Origin: Dyadobacter sp. CY312
Lineage (GTDB): Bacteria; Bacteroidota; Bacteroidia; Cytophagales; Spirosomataceae
DNA: 64,000 bases
Assembly (NCBI RefSeq): GCF_021390535.1
Contig: NZ_JAJUXG010000018.1
Span: forward strand, 124,001-188,000
Reading direction: 5' to 3'
Part shown: piece after piece, positions 16,836 through 24,341 of the stretch
How the letters are laid out: the number at the start of each line of letters is the position of its first letter
Numbering within the stretch: the first letter of the stretch is position 1
Position numbers and translations under genes: made by a program
Notes under the pieces: generated by a model
Seen by the model: the letters and a program-made list of their open reading frames with translations, nothing else
What the model was told of the DNA's origin: nothing
Database searches by the model: none

Positions 16836-19800
16836 TTAGATTGAAAGACTTATCCCAACGTTAACAAACTTGTTCTGAGGATATTGAAGACCATTGCCTT
16901 CCATAATTTCAGGATCAACGCCAAATTCTTTCAGGTTGTCAATCGTGAACAGGTTATATCCATTGATGTAAACCCTGGCACGCTGCATCTTGATTTTCTC
17001 TAAGACCGATTTTGGTAAAGAATAGCCGAACTCGATTGTTCTCGCACGGATGTATTTCACGTTGTGCAGCCAGAAAGTTGAGTTTCTGTTGTAATTACTA
17101 TGTCCTCCATCGTTGTAACGAAGAGCCGGATATTTACCAGGAACCCACTCACTATTGAGATCATAAATATCTTTACGATGCCATCTGTCAAGGAAAATAC
17201 TATTCAATGCACCGTCATTCTGGTACGCCCATCTTTGCTCCCAGTTCTGGTTCCATGAATACATGCCAGCTCCCGAAAAATCTGCATTGAATGAAAACCC
17301 TTTCCAGCTTACAGCAAAATTCAATCCAAAATTGATATTAGGCTGACCAGTTTCTGTATAACCTATCGGTCTTTCATCCTCACCACTAATTACATTATCA
17401 CCATTGATATCCTTGTAAATCAGATCACCAGGTAACAACGTCCGGTTTCCCTGTCCATCAATGTTCACAGGGTATTCGTTAATTTGCTGCTGTGACTGGA
17501 ACTGACCTATTGTTTCGTATCCCCAGAAAATATTGTTATATCTACCTTCGGAAGAATTACGATATTGATTCAGTGAATTGTTGAATACCGGTTTGTATGA
17601 TTCTTCAAACTTGCTTCTGGTAAAGGATACATTACCACCAACAGAATAGGATACATCTCCTGCTTTTCCATTGTACGTTAGAGATCCTTCCCAACCGCGT
17701 TGAGAATCGCTATTCACGTTTTCCTCAGGAAGAGCATAGCCCAATTCACTTGGAACCAACAAATCATACTTTCTGCCAAGCAGACCAGTTCTTAAACGAT
17801 GGAAGTAATCCACAGTTCCAACAAGCTTGGTGCCTAGCAAAGAGAAATCCGCCCCAACATCAAATATTTTACTTTTAAACCAGGAAATGTTATTGATAAT
17901 CTGTCCTTTATCACGAGTAGTAACTACTGCATTTCCACTCAAAATTGCATTACCCTGATTGTAATTATATCCGGGAAGGTAAGCATATGGGCTTAATGGT
18001 TGATTTGGATCGTTATTGAATAGGATATTATCATCTCCAAGTATTCCATACGAAGCACGTATTTTAAGATCATCCAATATGCTGCGTTCGCCAATTATAT
18101 TCTTAATAAACTGCTCTTCTGTAACCCGCCATCCGGCAGATGCAGATGGAAAATAACCTACACGACGATCTGGAGCAAATTTCCAGGATGCATCGCGACG
18201 GGCAGATGCTTCAAAATAATACTTACCGGCATAGTCGTAATTAACCCTACCGATATAGCCTATACGTGCCAACTGATTATCGGAATCGTTATACGTATCC
18301 ATATTGGCAAAGTACATGAGAGGCAGCACGTTTGTAGACGGTACCGAGTGAGCCCATTGTTCCTGATCACGCTCTTCCTGACGCTCAGCCACGAAAGTGG
18401 CGCCGAAAGTATTTTTACCAAAAGTGTTGTTGTAATTCAACTGTCCCTGATAAACATTTCTGATGATTTTCCTAGTGCGACGTTCCCGCCAAGGGTTTGT
18501 ACTTCCGCCCGTTACGTTGTAGGTATCGTCCTGTGCATTATAGGTATATGCTTTATAGGTGTACTCATGCCCGTTCATTACCTGATCGGCTATGTAATAG
18601 GAATACATCCCCTTAGCAACCAATCCTTTCACACCCGGAATTTTGTATTCAGCATTCATATTGCTTTGCAATACACGCCAAATGTCCGTCTGATATCCGC
18701 CCAGTTTTTTATTGTTGTAAGCCCAGTTGGTCTCATTGTGCTTGATATCATTGAGGTAGTCGGGATTATCATTTGCGTAGGGACGTTCAAAAGGACGGTT
18801 TCTTAAAATGGCAAAACGCGGCAGCCAGTAATCATCTCCTCCGGGAATCCCCGGCTGGTCACGGATCTCAATACGGCCATTAATCTGAACTCCAATTTTA
18901 AGGTTGTCCGTTATCTTGGCATCCACATTGCTTTGAATGTTACTTCTTTCAAAAGTGAACTCGCGACCTAACACTGAATTCTGGCTCAAACGTGTTGCAG
19001 AGATGTAGTAAGAAATTTTATCCGAACCTCCGGTCATATTCAGGTTGAGCGAATACAATGGGGAATTACCCTTAACGATAAAATCCTTCCAGTTAAAACT
19101 CTGGTAACCAGGCTCAGTTCCTGCCTGATACTTATCAAGTTCCGACTGCGTAATATTGGTCTTACCATACTGGTTCATTTCAGCCTCTGCCCTGCCTGCC
19201 ATCCATTGATAAGAATCATTTACCACTTTGGGAAAACGTGACCAGTTTTGCCAGCCCGTATACGCATCCAGATTCACCGTATTTTTTGTGCCGTTTTTAC
19301 CTCTTTTAGTAGTTACAACCACTACCCCATTTGCAGCCCTAACACCATAAATCGCAGCAGATGCGTCTTTCAATACAGTAATACTCTCCACATCATTGGG
19401 TGCAATGTTGTTAAACTGGCCTGCATCCTGCTGTATACCATCAATTACATAAAGGGGATTTCCCATATTACGTATCTGAATGTTGGCACTAGCTCCCGGG
19501 CGTCCGTCAGGCATACGAAAAGTGACACCCGGTATTTTTCCTGCAAGTCCTGAACTTACGGTTGATCCTCCATGAACACGTTCCAGGTCTTTGCTCGTAA
19601 CAGTTGCGATAGCACCAGTTAATGACTCTTTTTTCTGGGTTCCGTAACCGACAACCACAACTTCTTCCAACGCTTTATCGTCCACTTTCAGTGTTACATT
19701 TACCAAACTTTGAGTTGACGGAATAACGATCTCTGCCGACAAAAACCCTACAAATGAGCACACAACAGTTACTTCTCCGTTTGGAAGTGTAAGAGAGAAT

Positions 19801-20345
19801 TTTCCCTCTGAATCAGATGAAGCACCAATTTGTGTTCCTTTTACCACAATACTCACACCAGGTAATGGCGTTCCGGACTCTTCCTTCACGGTTCCTGTTA
19901 TCGTCCTGTCAACTATTTTAATTTCAGTTTGTTCTTGCGAAACAATTTCATTCAGCCCTACATCCTTGTTATCTGGTGTAGCGCGACTTGGCTTAATAAC
20001 AATCAGGTCATCTGTTGCTTTGTACTCCAGTTGTAAAGGATGAAGCAACTCGTCCAGAACAGATGAAAGCGAGCCGTTTTGTATTTTCACGGAAGCTTTT
20101 CGCTCCGCTTGAATCAGTTTTGAACTGAAAACAAATTTAACACTCGTCTGCTTTTCTAAATTTCTGAGAATTTTCTTAATATCTTGATTTTCAACATTAA
20201 TAGTAACCTTCTGACTAAGAGCCGCCTGCCCCTTCCCTACATGTGCCATCGACATACCAACGAATAGATATGCCATGAAACATTGAATGACTGTTATACG
20301 CATAAGTGTAAATAGTAAGCCATCAATTGGTCGATTTTTTTTCAT
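16836..20345 (-). CDS. SusC/RagA family TonB-dependent transporter with STN domain
   Basis: This 1169-residue outer-membrane transporter is built in the usual order for sigma/anti-sigma-linked SusC proteins. It has an N-terminal membrane anchor or signal region, an STN domain (~45-115: VTINVENQDIKKILRNLEKQ), a carboxypeptidase-regulatory-like domain (~145-230: GTVKEESGTPLPGVSIVVKG), a plug (~235-345: VVVVGYGTQKKESLTGAI, LYVIDGIQQDAG, ITVLKDASAAIYG), and a 22-strand barrel ending in FVNVGISLSI. The STN domain would contact the periplasmic part of FecR encoded upstream and so sense substrate passage. It imports a SusD-bound oligosaccharide using TonB energy. It is separated from fecR by 221 bp holding a strong hairpin. 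Confidence 0.96.
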   Translation of the reverse strand: MKKNRPIDGLLFTLMRITVIQCFMAYLFVGMSMAHVGKGQAALSQKVTINVENQDIKKILRNLEKQTSVKFVFSSKLIQAERKASVKIQNGSLSSVLDELLHPLQLEYKATDDLIVIKPSRATPDNKDVGLNEIVSQEQTEIKIVDRTITGTVKEESGTPLPGVSIVVKGTQIGASSDSEGKFSLTLPNGEVTVVCSFVGFLSAEIVIPSTQSLVNVTLKVDDKALEEVVVVGYGTQKKESLTGAIATVTSKDLERVHGGSTVSSGLAGKIPGVTFRMPDGRPGASANIQIRNMGNPLYVIDGIQQDAGQFNNIAPNDVESITVLKDASAAIYGVRAANGVVVVTTKRGKNGTKNTVNLDAYTGWQNWSRFPKVVNDSYQWMAGRAEAEMNQYGKTNITQSELDKYQAGTEPGYQSFNWKDFIVKGNSPLYSLNLNMTGGSDKISYYISATRLSQNSVLGREFTFERSNIQSNVDAKITDNLKIGVQINGRIEIRDQPGIPGGDDYWLPRFAILRNRPFERPYANDNPDYLNDIKHNETNWAYNNKKLGGYQTDIWRVLQSNMNAEYKIPGVKGLVAKGMYSYYIADQVMNGHEYTYKAYTYNAQDDTYNVTGGSTNPWRERRTRKIIRNVYQGQLNYNNTFGKNTFGATFVAERQEERDQEQWAHSVPSTNVLPLMYFANMDTYNDSDNQLARIGYIGRVNYDYAGKYYFEASARRDASWKFAPDRRVGYFPSASAGWRVTEEQFIKNIIGERSILDDLKIRASYGILGDDNILFNNDPNQPLSPYAYLPGYNYNQGNAILSGNAVVTTRDKGQIINNISWFKSKIFDVGADFSLLGTKLVGTVDYFHRLRTGLLGRKYDLLVPSELGYALPEENVNSDSQRGWEGSLTYNGKAGDVSYSVGGNVSFTRSKFEESYKPVFNNSLNQYRNSSEGRYNNIFWGYETIGQFQSQQQINEYPVNIDGQGNRTLLPGDLIYKDINGDNVISGEDERPIGYTETGQPNINFGLNFAVSWKGFSFNADFSGAGMYSWNQNWEQRWAYQNDGALNSIFLDRWHRKDIYDLNSEWVPGKYPALRYNDGGHSNYNRNSTFWLHNVKYIRARTIEFGYSLPKSVLEKIKMQRARVYINGYNLFTIDNLKEFGVDPEIMEGNGLQYPQNKFVNVGISLSI

Positions 20346-20456
20346 ATTTTTGAACAGATTTGTTGGTTAGGAGATTTATTCAACAAAATGCTCCCCTGCA
20401 TCTATTTACGAATAGATGTGAAGTATCTTAACTACTTTACCGGGGGGAATCTTCCG

Positions 20457-20484
20457 GATCAGTCATGCTCGAACATGACTGATC
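20457..20484. terminator. Strong intergenic hairpin between fecR and susC
   Basis: A perfect 11-bp stem, GATCAGTCATG (20457-20467) with CATGACTGATC (20474-20484), has a 6-nt loop. The U-tract lies on the plus-strand side (TTTTTC), whereas the transcripts here run on the minus strand, so it is not a canonical terminator for fecR. It could be an mRNA stability or processing element that separates low regulator expression from high SusC expression. Confidence 0.5.
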
Positions 20485-20566
20485 TTTTTCATTTGTAAAA
20501 TGTGTTTATACCATAGGCTAAAACGGTTTAGTTTTTTTTAAAATTAAGGGTTTAGGAATATGATTC

Positions 20567-21694
20567 TTATTTACATCCGTTTCCGGTTATAGTTACCTGA
20601 TTTTCTCTGATCTCGTATTGCACACCCAGCGCATTACAAATCACTTCCAGTTTTTTACTGAAAGGCTGCCCGACCAATGTAGCATTCAGTGAGCAGTTCC
20701 CAACAAGTTCTTTATCGTACGTAATCTTCACGTTATAAGCAGCTTCCATAGCTTCAAACACCTGAGAAACGGGTGTTTCGTCAAAGAAAAAGTTTTGTCT
20801 GGAAACATCCCGAACATTCAACACAAGCGGAATGCCCTGCTCCAACTTCAATATCTTACCATTATCCCTTGAAAAGGCGATCTTCTCATCTTTGTTCAGG
20901 GTTACTTCTTCGTATTTGGAGTCCTTAGAGCCACCTTTCATTTCGTCAGACATATTGTTGATCGAAAATACAGAAACTGTTCCCGTCTTCACTTCAACTT
21001 TAATGTCATCATTGCTTTCAGATGCATCTATCAGGAAACTCGTACCAAGCACCTTTGTTGCGAGCCCGTAGCTATATACCAAAAATGGTTTCTCTTTGTC
21101 CTTTGTAATTTCAAAAAATGCTTTCCCTGTCAAAGTTACCTCCCGCCTGTTACGTTTAGATACTTTTGTAAAGCTCAGGTGTGCACCAGGTTGCAATACA
21201 ACCGAACTCCCATCCGGAAGTATTACCGTCATGGGCTTTTGTGTATCGTTATACTTCTGGACGAACCCTTCTGATTGCTCAGTTTGAGTAACCGCTAAAT
21301 TGTGCATTCTTCCGGCATCAGTACTTTTATAATAGAACCAGTAGCTGACAGAACCTATACTCAATATCAGAGCAGCCGAAGCTGCTACGCGTACCCATCG
21401 CCAATGTGAATCCACCGGCATCTCTAACTCCGCTTGTTTTGCTTCCTCCTGCATAGTGCTCTCCACCATCTTCCACATCTTTTCACTTTGCTGAGGAGCC
21501 GGAACGTTCCTTCCTGTATCTTTTGCCAACAGAATTACGTATTCACGCGCTGACTCAACCGTTTTTTTCTTTCCAGGATTGTTTGCCAGAAAAAGCTGCC
21601 ATTGAATATCACTTTCAGCATCGGGATGTAATACCCATGCAATAAAGTCATCATTTCTGATCAGCTCCGTTAAAGAATACGCGTCATGCTTCAT
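20567..21694 (-). CDS. FecR-family anti-sigma factor
   Basis: This 375-residue single-pass inner-membrane protein has an N-terminal cytoplasmic domain of ~100 residues that should bind the ECF sigma factor. A transmembrane helix follows at ~101-122 (VRVAASAALILSIGSVSYWF). The periplasmic FecR domain comes next (TVILPDGSSVVLQPGAHLSF, REVTLTGKAFFEITKDKEKPF, VLGTSFLIDA). A C-terminal DUF4974-like domain (NFFFDETPVSQVFEAMEAAY) contacts the STN domain of SusC-type transporters. It is encoded 95 bp after the sigma gene and upstream of susC, which is the standard trans-envelope signalling order. The inferred job is to hold the sigma factor until substrate transport is sensed. Confidence 0.95.
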   Translation of the reverse strand: MKHDAYSLTELIRNDDFIAWVLHPDAESDIQWQLFLANNPGKKKTVESAREYVILLAKDTGRNVPAPQQSEKMWKMVESTMQEEAKQAELEMPVDSHWRWVRVAASAALILSIGSVSYWFYYKSTDAGRMHNLAVTQTEQSEGFVQKYNDTQKPMTVILPDGSSVVLQPGAHLSFTKVSKRNRREVTLTGKAFFEITKDKEKPFLVYSYGLATKVLGTSFLIDASESNDDIKVEVKTGTVSVFSINNMSDEMKGGSKDSKYEEVTLNKDEKIAFSRDNGKILKLEQGIPLVLNVRDVSRQNFFFDETPVSQVFEAMEAAYNVKITYDKELVGNCSLNATLVGQPFSKKLEVICNALGVQYEIRENQVTITGNGCK

Positions 21695-21789
21695 GCCAGT
21701 GGGGGTACAGTTCTTCGGTCTTTCAAATATAAAGAGTGAGGAACTTCTGATATGACCCCTTTAAAATGAAATTATTTTCAAGAAAATTT

Positions 21790-22410
21790 CTAAAATACCA
21801 ATAACAAGCAGAAAATCAGGCTCAACAGGCTGAGCGAATGGCTATGGGAACGCAGGGAGGTAAGTGCCTTGTACATAAAATTACGCACAGACTTCTCGCT
21901 CACACCCATAATTTGAGCAATCTCTTCTGTACTAAATTCTTCGAAGTAGCGTAAAGTAAGCGCTTCAATCTGACGTTCGGGAAGATTGGATAACAACTCC
22001 TGCACCTGTCGCGATCGAATCGCAGATGATTCTGTCTCGATCAGTATAGTTTCGGAATTTGAGTCATTGACAAAAAAACGATCTTCACTTGTAAGATCAA
22101 TATCCTCTGTTACAGGAAACTTATCAATACCAACATGGATCCTGCGTCTAAGCGCGCGATATAGATAAAATTTAATGGAGGTGATATTTTCTGTCAACCC
22201 GCTTCTGAGCCGCCAAATGTCAATAAAGACATCCTGGACTGCATCCTCTACAATTGCAGAGTTGGAACAGAGCTTGGTGCCATAGTTATAAAGCGTAGCG
22301 TGGTACAAATCGAATACCGAAGTAAAGGCGGACTCGTCGCCACGCCGTATCCCAGCCCACAATTCCTGATCGGTTTTGTTTTTGTTAAACGTTTCGAAAG
22401 TGAAGTCCAC
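21790..22410 (-). CDS. ECF RNA polymerase sigma factor with hydrophobic C-terminal tail
   Basis: This 206-residue sigma-70 family ECF factor has region 2 at ~15-95 (DQELWAGIRRGDESAFTSVF, VEDAVQDVFIDIWRLR) and region 4 at ~140-192 (LPERQIEALTLRYFEEFSTE, IAQIMGVSEKSVRNFMYKAL). The start codon is GTG at 22410, because an in-frame TAA directly precedes it and no ATG fits. The C-terminus is unusual: after region 4 it ends in a hydrophobic stretch, SLLSLIFCLLLVF (~194-206), which could sit in the membrane. It leads the sigma-FecR-SusCD locus and is expected to activate susC transcription when FecR releases it. Confidence 0.94.
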   Translation of the reverse strand: MDFTFETFNKNKTDQELWAGIRRGDESAFTSVFDLYHATLYNYGTKLCSNSAIVEDAVQDVFIDIWRLRSGLTENITSIKFYLYRALRRRIHVGIDKFPVTEDIDLTSEDRFFVNDSNSETILIETESSAIRSRQVQELLSNLPERQIEALTLRYFEEFSTEEIAQIMGVSEKSVRNFMYKALTSLRSHSHSLSLLSLIFCLLLVF

Positions 22411-22589
22411 TTAGTGCGATTTTTTTCTATCGGCTATAAAGCTAGATATATATTCTCTAAATGTTATTTAGTGAAGAAAATAATGAACAAAAAAAGTTTA
22501 TTTAAGATCAATTTTCACTCATAAACATATGACAAATCAGCAACTAATATCGCATCCATTTCGAGTTAATGGCTTGTTTGGCACACAGA

Positions 22590-22633
22590 CAAAAACTAAA
22601 AGAAGCGCAAAGTCCGGAGATTTTGCGCTTCTT
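22590..22633 (-). terminator. Rho-independent terminator of the serine biosynthesis unit
   Basis: An 11-bp perfect stem, AGAAGCGCAAA (22601-22611) with TTTGCGCTTCT (22622-22632), is followed on the minus strand by TTTAGTTTTT. It lies 17 nt past the stop of the aminotransferase gene. Confidence 0.8.
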
Positions 22634-22649
22634 CAATATCAAGTAATCA

Positions 22650-23720
22650 TCACAATGCTCCCAACACGCTGATCAATTCTTCAACCTGAGCGACGCTCGT
22701 AGCAGGGAAGTTAGCGATTCGAAGCTGAGAATTTTTGAATTGTCCGTAACCACTGCCAATCACCATTCCTTTTTCCTTCACCGCTTTGATGATATCAGCA
22801 GATGGTAATTCTGTATTGGTCACGATTACTGTTTGCGAACGCTGTGATTTTTCTTTCACAAAAAGAGAGTAACCGCTTTGTTTTTCTATAAATTTATAAA
22901 GCAAAGCTGCCTTTTGTTCAGTTTCTTTACGAATAGTCTTCACACCAATTGTGTTCAGATCTTCGGCTATTTTACCCAACAAATAAATTGCCATTACGTT
23001 TGGCGTAGCAGGTGTTTCGTTGGTCAAACTGTTTTTCCAAAGCGTAGGCAAGTCGTTGTGCGCACCTATGGAATATTGCTGACGAATAGTCTCCGCCTTT
23101 TTGAGGCATTTCTCGTTCACAATCCAAACACCCAATCCTGCCGGCAAGCCAAAAGCCTTTTGAATAGAGAAAAAAGCGGTATCGATCAGCTTGTAATCCA
23201 GATCAGGATACGGAGCCGACGAAACCATGTCTACGGCGATCAGTTTATCTGGATTTTTTTGTTTCAGTTTATGAATTTCCGCAACATTCATCTGCACACC
23301 AGAACTGGTTTCGTTGTGTGTTGTACAGATCAGTTCGGCATACTCCGGTACCACTACTTCCGAAGCAGTGAAGCCTTCACCCATCGACTTTTCCTGCTTG
23401 TGGGCATATTTGTTCAATGCGTTGGAATAGTCGTAAAACTTCTTTGAAAACGACCCGTTCACAAGATGAAAACTTTCCAACTCAACGCAACTGAACAGAA
23501 TACGTTCCCAGGCTTCGGATGCCGACCCCAGGAACAGAATTGCGTGCGTATCCGGTACATTCAGCAATGTCCTCAACTGGTCCACTGTAAACTTATGTAA
23601 ATCTCTGTATTGCTGGCTTCTGTGCGAGATCGAACCAAGCTGATTGCTCACAAAAGTCTGCAAATGTTTCTCAAAAGTCGGATAAAGCGCAGCTGGTCCG
23701 GGGGTAAAAAAAGTAAGCAT
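22650..23720 (-). CDS. serC: Class V aminotransferase, probable phosphoserine aminotransferase
   Basis: This 356-residue fold-type I PLP enzyme of aminotransferase class V begins FFTPGPAALYPTFEKHL and has the SISHRSQQYRDLH segment typical of this group. The PLP-binding Lys is Lys188 in FFSIQKAFGLPAGLG. Asp164 (IAVDMVSSAP) should contact the PLP nitrogen, and FLGSASEAWE binds the cofactor phosphate. Relatives include phosphoserine, alanine-glyoxylate and serine-pyruvate aminotransferases. The neighbouring SerB-SerA fusion gene makes phosphoserine aminotransferase the best reading: it would convert 3-phosphohydroxypyruvate to phosphoserine. A strong terminator follows. The symbol rests mainly on context. 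Confidence 0.8.
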   Translation of the reverse strand: MLTFFTPGPAALYPTFEKHLQTFVSNQLGSISHRSQQYRDLHKFTVDQLRTLLNVPDTHAILFLGSASEAWERILFSCVELESFHLVNGSFSKKFYDYSNALNKYAHKQEKSMGEGFTASEVVVPEYAELICTTHNETSSGVQMNVAEIHKLKQKNPDKLIAVDMVSSAPYPDLDYKLIDTAFFSIQKAFGLPAGLGVWIVNEKCLKKAETIRQQYSIGAHNDLPTLWKNSLTNETPATPNVMAIYLLGKIAEDLNTIGVKTIRKETEQKAALLYKFIEKQSGYSLFVKEKSQRSQTVIVTNTELPSADIIKAVKEKGMVIGSGYGQFKNSQLRIANFPATSVAQVEELISVLGAL

Positions 23721-23802
23721 TAAAAAAGAAGTTAAAGTAGTTAAGTAGTTAGTAGAAGGTAGCTTGGGTTTTGGTAGTTAAGAAGTTAAAGTAGTTAGAG
23801 GG
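23721..23802. repeat. AGTTAAGAAGTTAAAGTAG repeat tract upstream of the serC-like gene
   Basis: Plus-strand sequence from 23721 reads TAAAAAAGAAGTTAAAGTAG, and GTAGTTAAGAAGTTAAAGTA recurs at 23774. The first part is nearly identical to the tract adjoining the ThuA start at 10425. Inverted copies occur at 24291-24341, so the four-helix-bundle gene lies between oppositely oriented tracts. Confidence 0.6.
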
Positions 23803-23854
23803 AGCTAGTCACTCGGGCTAGAAGGAGTTAGACTTTCTGGGAAAATTAAAAAAA

Positions 23855-24214
23855 TCACTTCCCTGATACTTTTGCGGCGTAGCTGTTGAGCAAACGGCTA
23901 ACTTCTTCAAGCAATAATTTATTTTCTTGGTACACATTTTCTGTTATATAATTCAGGTCTTTGCTCAGTCTTAGGTAATAACGACATTCTTCAAGAGAGC
24001 CTTGTGCTATATTGTAGAACCGTGCCTTGTCGGCACGGCCCAATCTTTTGTAACCTTCTGCAATATTTGCAGGAATTGAAATTCCGGCTCGTCTAAACTG
24101 CGAAGTAAGACCGTAGATTTCAGAGTTTGGAAACACAGCAGTTAGTTTGTAAGCAGCTAAAACGAAAGCATGCGCTTTCTGCCATACAATCAGGTCCTCA
24201 AAAGATTGACTCAT
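23855..24214 (-). CDS. Four-helix-bundle protein (23S rRNA intervening-sequence protein family)
   Basis: This 119-residue, all-helical protein shows the family signature: FEDLIVWQKAHAFVLAAYKL at the N-terminus, YGLTSQFRRAGISIPANIAEG in the middle, then ARFYNIAQGSLEECRYYL. Members were first found as ORFs inside 23S rRNA intervening sequences, but many free-standing copies exist. No rRNA sequence surrounds this one. The biochemical role is unknown; the basic pentameric fold suggests nucleic acid or protein binding. It lies between serC and the SerB-SerA gene on the same strand, with oppositely oriented AGTTAAGAAGTTA tracts on each side, which is consistent with insertion into a former serCA operon. 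Confidence 0.9.
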   Translation of the reverse strand: MSQSFEDLIVWQKAHAFVLAAYKLTAVFPNSEIYGLTSQFRRAGISIPANIAEGYKRLGRADKARFYNIAQGSLEECRYYLRLSKDLNYITENVYQENKLLLEEVSRLLNSYAAKVSGK

Positions 24215-24290
24215 TTTCGTTTATGATTAAGATGAAGCGATACCTCAAATCTATCATAATTGAATCAAAAAAACAGACTTCCCCAGAAGT

Positions 24291-24341
24291 AACTTCTTAA
24301 CTACTGTAACTCCTTACTTCCCCTAACTTCTTTAACTACTC
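24291..24341. repeat. Inverted AACTTCTTAACTACT repeat tract after the SerB-SerA stop codon
   Basis: The plus strand reads AACTTCTTAACTACTGTAAC then CTAACTTCTTTAACTACTCC, the reverse complement of the tract type at 23721-23802. It ends directly at the stop codon of the fusion gene. Two internal direct copies are visible. Confidence 0.6.

Noticed and set aside
23721..24341. Possible 23S rRNA fragment with intervening sequence around the four-helix-bundle gene
   Set aside because: No rRNA-like sequence flanks the ORF. The flanks are serine biosynthesis genes and repeat tracts.
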